Below are positions 18,959 to 29,569 of a stretch of DNA of 64,000 nucleotides, piece after piece. Position numbers and translations under genes: made by a program. Origin of the DNA: Cordylochernes scorpioides (taxonomy: Eukaryota > Arthropoda > Arachnida > Pseudoscorpiones > Chernetidae); assembly GCA_030710605.1 (NCBI GenBank), contig CP092886.1, forward strand, positions 55,121,382-55,185,381, given 5' to 3'. Every line of letters begins with the position of its first letter. Position 1 is the stretch's first letter. Under the pieces are notes generated by a model. It did not search any database, had not been told where the DNA came from, and saw only the letters and a list, made by a program, of their open reading frames with translations.

Positions 18959-21900
18959 TGTCTTTGTGACAGCGGTGTTCCCACCGGGGGTGTCTCTCTG
19001 TTCTGTCTTTGTGACAGCGGTGTTCCCACCGGGGGTGTCTCTCTGTTCTGTCTTTGTGACAGCGGTGTTCCCACCGGGGGTGTCTCTCTGTTCTGTCTTT
19101 GTGACAGCGGTGTTCCCACCGGGGGTGTCTCTCTGTTCTGTCTTTGTGACAGCGGTGTTCCCACCGGGGGTGTCTCTCTGTTCTGTCTTTGTGACAGCGG
19201 TGTTCCCACCGGGGGTGTCTCTCTGTTCTGTCTTTGTGACAGCGGTGTTCCCACCGGGGGTGTCTCTCTGTTCTGTCTTTGTGACAGCGGTGTTCCCACC
19301 GGGGGTGTCTCTCTGTTCTGTCTTTGTGACAGCGGTGTTCCCACCGGGGGTGTCTCTCTGTTCTGTCTTTGTGACAGCGGTGTTCCCACCGGGGGTGTCT
19401 CTCTGTTCTGTCTTTGTGACAGCGGTGTTCCCACCGGGGGTGTCTCTCTGTTCTGTCTTTGTGACAGCGGTGTTCCCACCGGACATATCGCCGGGTGTCT
19501 CTCTGTTCTGTCCTTGTGAAAGCGGTGTTCCCACCGGACATATCGCTGGGTCTCTCTCTGTTCTGTCCTTGTGAAAGCGGTGTTCCCACCGGGGGCGTCT
19601 CTCTGTTCTGTCCTTGTGAAAGCGGTGTTCCCACCGGGGGCGTCTCTCTGTTCTGTCCTTGTGAAAGCGGTGTTCCCACCGGACACATCGCCGGGTGTCT
19701 CTCTGTTCTGTGCTTGTGAAAGCGGTGTTCCCACCGGACATATCGCTGGGTCTCTCTCTGTTCTGTCCTTGTGAAAGCGGTGTTCCCACCGGGGGCGTCT
19801 CTCTGTTCTGTCCTTGTGAAAGCGGTGTTCCCACCGGACACATCGCCGGGTGTCTCTCTGTTCTGTGCTTGTGACAGCGGTGTTCCCACCGGGGGCGTCT
19901 CTCTGTTCTGTCCTTGTGAAAGCGGTATTCCCACCGGACACATCGCTGGGTCTCTCTCTGTTCTGTCCTTGTGAAAGCGGTGTTCCCACCGGGGGCGTCT
20001 CTCTGTTCTGTCCTTGTGAAAGCGGTGTTCCCACCGGACACATCGCCGGGTGTCTCTCTGTTCTGTGCTTGTGACAGCGGTGTTCCCACCGGGGGCGTCT
20101 CTCTGTTCTGTCCTTGTGAAAGCGGTGTTCCCACCGGACACATCGCCGGGTGTCTCTCTGTTCTGTGCTTGTGACAGCGGTGTTCCCACTGGGGTGTCTC
20201 TTTGTTCTGTCCTTGTGACAGCGGTGTTCCCACCGGGGGCGTCTCTCTGTTCTGTCCTTGTGAAAGCGGTGTTCTCACCGGACATATCGCCGGGCGTCTC
20301 TCTGTTCTGTCCTTGTGAAAGCGGTGTTCCCACCGGACATATCGCCGGGTGTCTCTCTGTTCTGTCTTTGTGAAAGCGGTGTTCCCACCGGACATATCGC
20401 CGGGTGTCTCCCTGTTCTGTCCTTGTGACAGCGGTGTTCCCACCGGGGGCGTCTCTCTGTTCTGTCCTTGTGAAAGCGGTGTTCCCACCGGACATATCGC
20501 CGGGTGTCTCCCTGTTCTGTCCTTGTGACAGCGGTGTTCCCACCGGACACATCGCTGGGTGTCTCTCTGTTCTGTCCTTGTGACAGCGGTGTTCCCACCG
20601 GAGACATCGCTGGGTGTCTCTCTGTTCTGTCTTTGTGACAGCGGTGTTCCCACCGGACACATCGCTGGGTGTCTCTCTGTTCTGTCCTTGTGAAAGCGGT
20701 GTTCCCACCGGAGACATCGCTGGGTGTCTCTCTGTTCTGTCCTTGTGAAAGCGGTGTTTCCACTGGACATATCGCCGGGTGTTTCTCTGTTCTGTCTCTT
20801 TGTGAAAGCAGTGTTCCCACCGGACATATCGCTGGGTGTCTCTCTGTTCTGTCTTTGTGACAGCGGTGTTCCCACCGGACATATCGCTGGGTGTCTCTCT
20901 GTTCTGTCCTTGTGAAAGCGGTGTTCCCACCGGACATATCGCTGGGTGTCTCTCTGTTCTGTCCTTGTGAAAGCGGTGTTCCCACCGAACATATCGCTGG
21001 GTGTCTCTCTGTTCTGTCCTTGTGAAAGCGGTGTTCCCACCGGACATATCGCTGGGTATCTCTCTGTTCTGTCCTTGAGAAAGCGGTGTTCCCACCGGAC
21101 ACATCGCTGGGTGTCTCTCTGTTCTGTCCTTGTGAAAGCGGTGTTCCCACCGGACATATCGCTGGGTGTCTCTCTGTTCTGTCCTTGTGAAAGTGGTGTT
21201 CCCACCGGACATATCGCTGGGTGTCTCTCTGTTCTGTCCTTGTGAAAGCGGTGTTCCCACCGGACATATCGCCGGGTGTCTCTCTGTTCTGTCTTTGTGA
21301 AAGCGGTGTTCCCACCGGACATATCGCCGGGTGTCTCTCTGTTCTGTCTTTGTGACAGCGGTGTTCCCACCGGACATATTGCTGGGTGTCTCTCTGTTCT
21401 GTGCTTGTGAAAGCGGTGTTCCCACCGGACATATCGCCGGGTGTTTCTCTGTTCTGTCTCTTTGTGAAAGCGGTGTTCCCACCGGACACATCGCCGGGTG
21501 TCTCTCTGTTCTGTCCTTGTGAAAGCGGTGTTCCCACCGGACATATCGCCGGGTGTTTCTCTGTTCTGTCTCTTTGTGAAAGCGGTGTTCCCACCGGACA
21601 CATCGCCGGGTGTCTCTCTGTTCTGCCTCTTTGTGAAAGCGGTGTTCCCACCGGACACATCGCTGGGCGCCTCTCTGTTCTGTCTTTGTGACAGCGGTGT
21701 TCCCACCGGACACATCGCTGGGTGTCTCTCTGTTCTGTCTCTTTGTGAAAGCGGTGTTCCCACCGGACACATCGCTGGGTGTCTCTCTGTTCTGTCCTTG
21801 TGAAAGCGGTGTTCCCACCGGACACATCGCTGGGTGTTTCTCTGTTCTGCCTCTTTGTGAAAGCGATGTTCCCACCGGACACATCGCTGGGTGTTTCTCT

Positions 21901-24900
21901 GTTCTGTCTTTGTGACAGCGGTGTTCCCACCGGACACATCGGCGGGTGTCTCTCTGTTCTGTCCTTGTGAAAGCGGTGTTCCCACCGGACACATCGCTGG
22001 GTGTCTCTATGTTCTGTGCTTGTGAAAGCGGTGTTTCCACCGGACACATCGCTGGGTGTCTCTCTGTTCTGTCCTTGTGAAAGCGGTGTTCCCACCGGAC
22101 ACATCGCTGGGTGTCTCTATGTTCTGTCTCTTTGTGAAAGCGGTGTTCCCACCGGACACATCGCTGGGTGTTTCTCTGTTCTGCCTCTTTGTGAAAGCGG
22201 TGTTCCCACCGGACACATCGCTGGGTGTCTCTATGTTCTGTCTCTTTGTGAAAGCGGTGTTCCCACCGGACACATCGCTGGGTGTTTCTCTGTTCTGCCT
22301 CTTTGTGAAAGCGATGTTTCCACCGGACACATCGCCGGGTGTCTCTATGTTCTGTGCTTGTGAAAGCGGTGCTTCCACCGGACACATCGCTGGGTGTTTC
22401 TCTGTTCTGTCTTTGTGACAGCGGTGTTCCCACCGGACACATCGGCGGGTGTCTCTCTGTTCTGTCCTTGTGAAAGCGGTGTTCCCACCGGACACATCGC
22501 TGGGTGTCTCTATGTTCTGTGCTTGTGAAAGCGGTGTTTCCACCGGACACATCGCTGGGTGTTTCTCTGTTCTGCCTCTTTGTGAAAGCGATGTTCCCAC
22601 CGGACACATCGCTGGGTGTTTCTCTGTTCTGTCTTTGTGACAGCGGTGTTCCCACCGGACACATCGGCGGGTGTCTCTCTGTTCTGTCCTTGTGAAAGCG
22701 GTGTTCCCACCGGACACATCGCTGGGTGTCTCTATGTTCTGTGCTTGTGAAAGCGGTGTTTCCACCGGACACATCGCTGGGTGTCTCTCTGTTCTGTCCT
22801 TGTGAAAGCGGTGTTCCCACCGGACACATCGCTGGGTGTCTCTATGTTCTGTCTCTTTGTGAAAGCGGTGTTCCCACCGGACACATCGCTGGGTGTTTCT
22901 CTGTTCTGCCTCTTTGTGAAAGCGGTGTTCCCACCGGACACATCGCTGGGTGTCTCTATGTTCTGTCTCTTTGTGAAAGCGGTGTTCCCACCGGACACAT
23001 CGCTGGGTGTTTCTCTGTTCTGCCTCTTTGTGAAAGCGATGTTTCCACCGGACACATCGCCGGGTGTCTCTATGTTCTGTGCTTGTGAAAGCGGTGCTTC
23101 CACCGGACACATCGCTGGGTGTTTCTCTGTTCTGTCTTTGTGACAGCGGTGTTCCCACCGGACACATCGGCGGGTGTCTCTCTGTTCTGTCCTTGTGAAA
23201 GCGGTGTTCCCACCGGACACATCGCTGGGTGTCTCTATGTTCTGTGCTTGTGAAAGCGGTGTTTCCACCGGACACATCGCTGGGTGTCTCTCTGTTCTGT
23301 CCTTGTGAAAGCGGTGTTCCCACCGGACACATCGCCGGGTGTCTCTATGTTCTGTCCTTGTGAAAGCGGTGTTCCCACCGGACACATCGCTGGGTGTTTC
23401 TCTGTTCTGTCTTTGTGACAGCGGTGTTCCCACCGGACACATCGCTGGGTGTCTCTATGTTCTGTGCTTGTGAAAGCGGTGTTCCCACCGGACATATCGC
23501 TGGGTGTTTCTCTGTTCTGTCTTTGTGACAGCGGTGTTTCCACCGGACACATCGCTGGGTGTCTCTCTGTTCTGTCCTTGTGAAAGCGGTGTTCCCACCG
23601 GACACATCGCCGGGTGTCTCTATGTTCTGTCCTTGTGAAAGCGGTGTTCCCACCGGACACATCGCTGGGTGTTTCTCTGTTCTGTCTTTGTGACAGCGGT
23701 GTTCCCACCGGACACATCGCTGGGTGTCTCTATGTTCTGTGCTTGTGAAAGCGGTGTTCCCACCGGACATATCGCTGGGTGTTTCTCTGTTCTGTCTTTG
23801 TGACAGCGGGGTTCCCACCGGACACATCGCTGGGTGTCTCTCTGTTCTGTCTCTTTGTGACAGCGGTGTTCCCACCGGACATATCGCTGGGTGTTTCTCT
23901 GTTCTGTCTTTGTGACAGCAGTGTTCCCACTGGACACATCGCCGGGTGTTTCTCTGTTCTGTCTTTGTGACAGCGGTGTTCCCACCGGACACATCGCCGG
24001 GTGTTTCTCTGTTCTGTCTTTGTGAAAGCGGTGTTCCCACCGGACACATCGCTGGGTGTTTCTCTGTTCTGTCTTTGTGACAGCGGTGTTCCCACCGGAC
24101 ATATCGCCGGGTATCTCTATGTTCTGTCTTTGTGACAGCGGTGTTCCCACCGGACACATCGCCGGGTGTCTCTATGTTCTGTCTCTTTGTGAAAGCGGTG
24201 TTCCCACCGGACATATCGCTGGGTGTTTCTCTGTTCTGTCTTTCTGACAGCGGTGTTCCCACCGGACATATCGCTGAGTGTCTCTCTGTTCTGTCTTTGT
24301 GACAGCGGTGTTCCCACCGGACATATCGCCGGGTATCTCTATGTTCTGTCTTTGTGACAGCGGTGTTCCCACCGGACACATCGCCGGGTGTCTCTATGTT
24401 CTGTCTCTTTGTGAAAGCGGTGTTCCCACCGGACATATCGCTGGGTGTTTCTCTGTTCTGTCTTTCTGACAGCGGTGTTCCCACCGGACATATCGCTGAG
24501 TGTCTCTCTGTTCTGTCTTTCTGACAGCGGTGTTCCCACCGGACATATCGCTGGGTGTCTCTCTGTTCTGTCTTTGTGACAGCGGTGTTCCCACCGGACA
24601 CATCGCTGAGTGTCGTTCTGTTCTGTCTTTGTGACAGCGGTGTTCCCACCGGACATATCGCTGGGTGTCTCTCTGTTCTGTCTTTCTGACAGCGGTGTTC
24701 CCACCGGACATATCGCTGGGTGTCTCTCTGTTCTGTCTTTGTGACAGCGGTGTTCCCACCGGACACATCGCTGAGTGTCGTTCTGTTCTGTCTTTGTGAC
24801 AGCGGTGTTCCCACCGGACATATCGCTGGGTGTCTCTCTGTTCTGTCTTTCTGACAGCGGTGTTCCCACCGGACATATCGCTGAGTGTCTCTCTGTTCTG

Positions 24901-25446
24901 TCTTTCTGACAGCGGTGTTCCCACCGGACACATCGCTGAGTGTCGTTCTGTTCTGTCTTTGTGACAGCGGTGTTCCCACCGGACACATCGCTGAGTGTCT
25001 CTCTGTTCTGTCTTTCTGACAGCGGTGTTCCCACCGGACATATCGCTGGGTGTCTCTCTGTTCTGTCTTTGTGACAGCGGTGTTCCCACCGGACACATCG
25101 CTGAGTGTCGTTCTGTTCTGTCTTTGTGACAGCGGTGTTCCCACCGGACATATCGCTGGGTGTCTCTCTGTTCTGTCTTTCTGACAGCGGTGTTCCCACC
25201 GGACATATCGCTGGGTGTCTCTCTGTTCTGTCTTTGTGACAGCGGTGTTCCCACCGGACACATCGCTGAGTGTCGTTCTGTTCTGTCTTTGTGACAGCGG
25301 TGTTCCCACCGGACACATCGCTGAGTGTCTCTCTGTTCTGTCTTTCTGACAGCGGTGTTCCCACCGGACATATCGCTGGGTGTCTCTATGTTCTGTCTTT
25401 GTGACAGCGGTGTTCCCACCGGACACATCGCTGAGTGTCGTTCTGT
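18959..25446. repeat. Minisatellite, 55-bp and 45-bp units, array 1
   Basis: About 120 units. The long unit is 55 bp (TGTCTCTCTGTTCTGTCTTT, GTGACAGCGGTGTTCCCACC, GGACACATCGCTGGG). The short unit is 45 bp and lacks 10 bases of the last block. The first roughly 510 bp are 11 identical short units; the rest is variable, with 57-58-bp forms (TGTCTCTTTGTG) and SNP-like variants. An internal 725-bp block (22001-22418 versus 22726-23143) is duplicated. Each unit carries CGGTG-TTCC-CACCG, a 5-bp stem hairpin. Units lack stops in several frames on both strands, so open frames of up to 1,350 codons here are artefacts. Confidence 0.95.
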
Positions 25447-25769
25447 TATATCTTTTCTAAAATTTTAAAAGGCATTTTAACATACTCTGTCTCCTGAATT
25501 ATTTCTGCAAACTTCATCTCAGGTTCGTCCCAATTTCTGTTGTACACATGCCAACACTTCTCAACATATTTAAGCCTCTCCTGTTTTTTTTTTCTCTCCC
25601 TTCAGAGTCAAAGAGAATCTTATGTCAAGTGCTTGGCTGACGAATTCACTTACTCTTTCTCATCAGTTTCTTCTCTCGCTTCACACACTCTTTTCTATAT
25701 TTTCAAATTATATTTCTATTTTGCTACGCTAAGAAGAGACCAAAGGTAAAAGAAGTCAGGCTGGCCATG
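25447..25769. other. Non-coding spacer after the minisatellite (also 36008-36330)
   Basis: No gene or known repeat; a pyrimidine-rich stretch at 25575-25605. Confidence 0.4.
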
Positions 25770-26110
25770 CATCCAGCCTCGGCCCAACAGTCCTCCGTCG
25801 CCTGTGGGTCCAACCTCTCACTGGCCTACAGTACTGGTCCTGTCGCTGCATCAGGCCTCTCATATGGGAAGCCTTCACCATCATCGAGCGACCACCTGAT
25901 CTGCAGGGCTGGGTCTTCAGGCGAGGCCTGGATGAGGATGTTGTGACCATCCTCTCGTCCACCATAAGTTGTACAAGTTATTCTTCCTAAGCACAGAACT
26001 GAGGTCCGTACAAGAAGAACCTTTCTCTATCCGGAGACGAACTCTCCGAAAATGGAAGAGCCCCCAGACTGAAGTTGTGTAAATGTTGTTGTTGCTTATT
26101 CATCAAGTCG
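25770..26110 (+). pseudogene. Tx1/L1-like ORF2 C-terminal fragment, copy 1
   Basis: Conceptual translation gives QYWSCRCIRPLIWEAFTII and ERPPDLQGWVFRRGLDED, clearly related to HRYWSCRYIRPLIREAFTII and GRPPDLQGWVFGHGLDDD of the ORF2 at 58.6-60.8 kb. It includes the Cys/His region and the stretch before the terminal WRRTL box, but frame is lost near 25965. It is a 5'-truncated, decayed LINE end inside the segmental duplication. Confidence 0.75.
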
Positions 26111-26224
26111 TTTAAACGATCTCCATTAGGTTCCATTGTCTCAGCTTTTCTTTTATAGTCCTGGGGTTTTCCTAGAGGTCATTTTTGGAGGATTTGATAC
26201 AACAAGTTGTCGTAAAATAGAGGC

Positions 26225-26370
26225 TGCCTGGCCGGCATTCATATTTATATGAAAAATAGACACTTCGGCCAGTTGGAGTTTTTTTTTATTTTCTCAACAT
26301 TTTGACAAAAATCTTTTCTTCGTCATGAGAAGTAAATAAAAATAAAGCATTTGGCAAGACGTTAAAAATG
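26225..26370. repeat. Foldback-family single arm (also 36786-36931)
   Basis: GAGGCTGCCTGGCCGGCATT, ACACTTCGGCCAG and CGTCATGAGAAGTAAATAAA relate it to the foldback at 17853-18145. Only one arm is present. Confidence 0.55.
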
Positions 26371-26429
26371 GTTCTGAGGTTGCAAGGGCGTTCTCACGTG
26401 ATTTCTTGTTTTGAACAATTCTCCTCACT

Positions 26430-26625
26430 TTCTTACTGCTACTCTTTTTGTGTTGTTTTTCTTGCTTCCCTCTTTCTCTTTCTTGTTTGTTTTTTCTTTT
26501 TTTTTTCTTCTGTATATATCGTTATTTCCTTTGTCTCACTGCTTTGTTCTTATGCATACCTCTGGTGAATCCTGTATAGGGTCAGTGACCCTAAATAAAG
26601 GCTTTTTGTTGTTGTTGTTTTGAAC
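26430..26625 (+). mobile_element. LINE 3' end with TTG-repeat tail, copy 1
   Basis: Ends with a GGGTCAGTGACCC hairpin, AATAAAGGC and (TTG)n. The same sequence, inverted, is a discrete insertion at 63184-63355 with a target duplication, so this is a mobile 3' end. Upstream coding sequence is lost. Confidence 0.7.
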
Positions 26626-26874
26626 AATTAGTTGTGTGAATACGTAAAATGTTAAATTATTACAACAGATTTCTGGAAATTAATTTCTTTTCATTTTATT
26701 AATGTAATCTCAATATGTAATAATCATTATTTGTTTTTGTACTCCTGTAGAAGGGAAGAGATGCTCGAAGGTTTGACAACTGAAAGGCTTAAAAAAACTA
26801 AAATGAAAAGAAACTCATCTCCTGAGAAGTTTGTTTTATTATTTTAATTTGTATCCAGGGGAGAATCAAGTCAA

Positions 26875-27062
26875 GTATAAATATATGTGTGTTTCACATC
26901 CTCTAACTTTTTATTTCATTTTTAAAAATCAGTAAATGTTGACTGGAGGGCAACAAAAGGTTTTATAACAAAGTTATTATAACTTCACACCCTTAGGATA
27001 ATATTTACATACCTACCTATGTTTCTAATTTAGAAAAATATTTATATATATATAGTATATTT
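26875..27062 (+). repeat. Diverged direct repeat, left member (also 37436-37623)
   Basis: Reads like 28155-28335 with scattered differences: TGTTTCACATC, AAAATCARTAAATGTTRACT and CAACAAAAGGTTTT are in both. The two members enclose about 1.1 kb with a SINE tail and a Helitron end. The role is unknown; it might be a decayed LTR pair, but no primer site is visible. Confidence 0.5.
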
Positions 27063-27646
27063 TAAACTGTATGACACTTTTAGTATATGTCACATATCTC
27101 CCAATTAGTTAGAGCCTATACCTTATTATTAAAATGTACTCTATTTCTATTTACTACCACCCCATATTTTGTATATAAACTATTTGTATTTTTAAAACCC
27201 CTATTTGTATGTAAAGCTAAAAATGTTGACGTCAAAATAAAGATCCAAAGAGTGTTCGGTCAGCTGGTGGCAGGGACAGAGGGGTGGAAAAAGGCAACGC
27301 ACAGCCCATGTGGGGTCCCGAGGGACATTTCTATAGACGTTCCCTGAAAACAGGACAGATTTTGGCAGGAGGTCAGCAAATGGTTGTAGAGTTTGTACAT
27401 CGGCAGTCCGCTTCAGCCTATCTCACACAGTCTCTCTCTCCATGTCTCGGTGATAAGCATCCAAGTTAGTGTCATGGCTTCTACCTCTGTCCCGTGGGCT
27501 TTCCCCGACCACTCTCGGTGCTAACATCTAGCCCTGCCTCTGCTTCTTGTTGTCCGCGTGTGGGAAGAACATCAACACTCGCCTCACGTACACGACTGCC
27601 AGCTTATCCATACATCGACATTAGCAACAATATTACATATATGTGT
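27063..27646. other. Unassigned stretch (also 37624-38207)
   Basis: The second half (27240-27600) is GC-richer with two overlapping open frames of 61-87 codons, neither of which shows a known motif. Nothing supports a gene. Confidence 0.35.
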
Positions 27647-27805
27647 GTCCCCATCCCTGGACACTTTTATTTTTACGTTTATCATTACTCTTCACAATTC
27701 ATCCTTTCATACTTCATCCCTAAGGTTAAAAACAATCATTATTTCTCCTTAAAATAAATTTCGATTTTTCGTTCAAAAGAAACACATGCGGGATATTTTT
27801 CAAAT
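27647..27805 (+). repeat. SINE family 1, tail portion, copy 1
   Basis: CCCATCCCTGGACACTTTTA, TTCACAATTCATCCTTTCAT and AAGAAACACATGCGGGATAT: the 3' part of the tRNA head plus the tail. Duplicated at 38208-38366. Confidence 0.65.
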
Positions 27806-27970
27806 ATCTGAATGTTTGTATGTTTGTTTGCTTGTATGTCCGTATACAAATTCGCAGTAGTTCACTAATTCAAACCATAATTTCCATACATAGGTAAAAA
27901 ATACGGGGAAGACGATAGACTATTTTAAAAAATATATAAATCAATTATTAAAACTATATGTTCAAATTAT

Positions 27971-28147
27971 TCTACTTAGCTCACGAACAGCGCCCTCTAT
28001 CAAAGATTAGAAAAAAATTATGCTGATGCAAACAAATAGATGATGCTAATAACAAACAATTATAAAAAAATCTTATCTAAATATATATCACTCGGGTAGA
28101 TATGCACACGAGTCAATCCCGGGGCGAAGCCCGGGTCACCCGTCTAG
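27971..28147 (+). mobile_element. Helitron 3' terminus, copy 1
   Basis: Ends in a GC-rich hairpin (CCCGGGGCGAAGCCCGGG, 28121-28138) followed by TCACCCGTCTAG and a T, the hairpin-plus-CTRR ending of Helitrons inserted before T. The 5' border is uncertain; TCTACTTAGCTCACG at 27971 resembles the start of the Helitron at 49018. Confidence 0.7.
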
Positions 28148-28154
28148 TCGTTCT

Positions 28155-28335
28155 ATAAATTTATGTGTTTCACATCATCTATCTTTTTTCTTACTTTTTT
28201 AAAAATCAATAAATGTTAACTGGAGGACAACAAAAGGTTTTAAAACTTGGTTATTATAATTTCTCTCCCATAGGATTATATTTACATACCTACCCGTGTT
28301 TATAATTTTGAAAAATATTTATATATATCTGTGTG
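28155..28335 (+). repeat. Diverged direct repeat, right member (also 38716-38896)
   Basis: Partner of 26875-27062, see there. It starts just after the Helitron terminus. Confidence 0.5.
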
Positions 28336-28649
28336 AAATAGCCATTTGGGTTTTGCCATGAGGTTTGGATGATTTGACAAAAAAATATTGTTTTTAATAA
28401 ATAAATAAAGGCCAAGAGTTATAAAAAGCACACAGGTATCATTATTGTTTTATTGAAAAGTACAATAAGTCAATTATATCACATAGGCTCAAGCCAATCT
28501 TAGAACAGTATTCACATTTGGAAGTTTTTTTTTTTAAATAAAAAGATGAAGTAGAATGGAGGAAGTTTATCTGGCGTCACTGCGGTCGTCTGACGAATAT
28601 TATTTACAGGAAGTTATCTGCACACACAGAGGAATTAATACATCGTTTG

Positions 28650-29256
28650 TGGGTTGTGACAGCTTGTACTGGAAGTACACCACATGTCTACACTTGTAGA
28701 GGGTTAGGATTACTTATACTGTAAGTACACCACATGTCTACACATGTAGAAAGCTGTGGGTAGAGGGTTGTGACTGCTTGTACTGTAAGTACACCACATG
28801 TCTACACATGTAGAAAGCTGTGGGTAGAGGGTTGTGACTGCTTGTACTGTAAGTACACCACATGTCTACACATGTAGAAAGCTGTGGGTAGAGGGTTGTG
28901 ACTGCTTGTACTGTAAGTACACCACATGTCTACACATGTAGAAATCTGTGGGTAGAGGGTTGTGACTGCTTGTACTGTAGGTACACCACATGTCTACACA
29001 TGTAGAAATCTGTGGGTAGAGGGTTGTGACTGCTTGTACTGTAGGTACACCACATGTCTACACATGTAGAAATCTGTGGGTAGAGGGTTGTGACTGCTTG
29101 TACTGTAAGTACACCACATGTCTACATATGTAGAAAGCTGTAGGTAGAGGGTTGTGACTGCTTGTACTGTAAGTATACCACATGTCTACATATGTAGAAA
29201 GCTGTAGGTAGAGGATTGTGACTGCTTGTACTGTAAGTATACCACATGTCTACACA
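28650..29256. repeat. 64-bp satellite, array 1
   Basis: About nine units of 64 bp (GTGACTGCTTGTACTGTAAG, TACACCACATGTCTACACAT, GTAGAAAGCTGTGGGTAGAG, GGTT). Each contains two short hairpins: GTACT-GTA-AGTAC and ACATGT-CTAC-ACATGT. Cut by the segmental duplication border. Confidence 0.93.
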
Positions 29257-29569
29257 TTTTATGTGTAATAAATAACTAGGCAATAGATATATCAAAACAG
29301 AAGATTGCTCATCGACGTGACTTCATGAGCAAAAAAAGAAAAAAAGTTATAAGAAGTAACTTCCACAGAGTAGATTGTAAAAAAGATTCACAGAGAGTTC
29401 TTTCGGGTAGTTGAGTGATGGGCCAAAGACAAGCGCGGTTCCGTTCCCGTAGATTCTGCTGTGGAGAATGCTAAATATAGAGGAGATCTGGTGGCGGGAG
29501 GTTGATGAGAGAGGTCGGCTGAGTCATTAGGAGAGATCGGGTTTCTTGTGCCACCTGTTGTGTAGAGGT

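Larger units (their letters stand above)
18646..29256. repeat. Tandem segmental duplication, copy 1 (10,611 bp)
   Basis: Begins TTTTATGTGTAATAAATAAC and ends within the 64-bp satellite at TGTCTACACA. The next base starts the second copy with the same TTTTATGTG. Everything outside the minisatellite that I compared reads identically in the two copies. Confidence 0.92.

Noticed and set aside
18959-25446. CRISPR-like array
   Set aside because: Repeat units are contiguous without unique spacers, the context is eukaryotic, and no cas genes are present.
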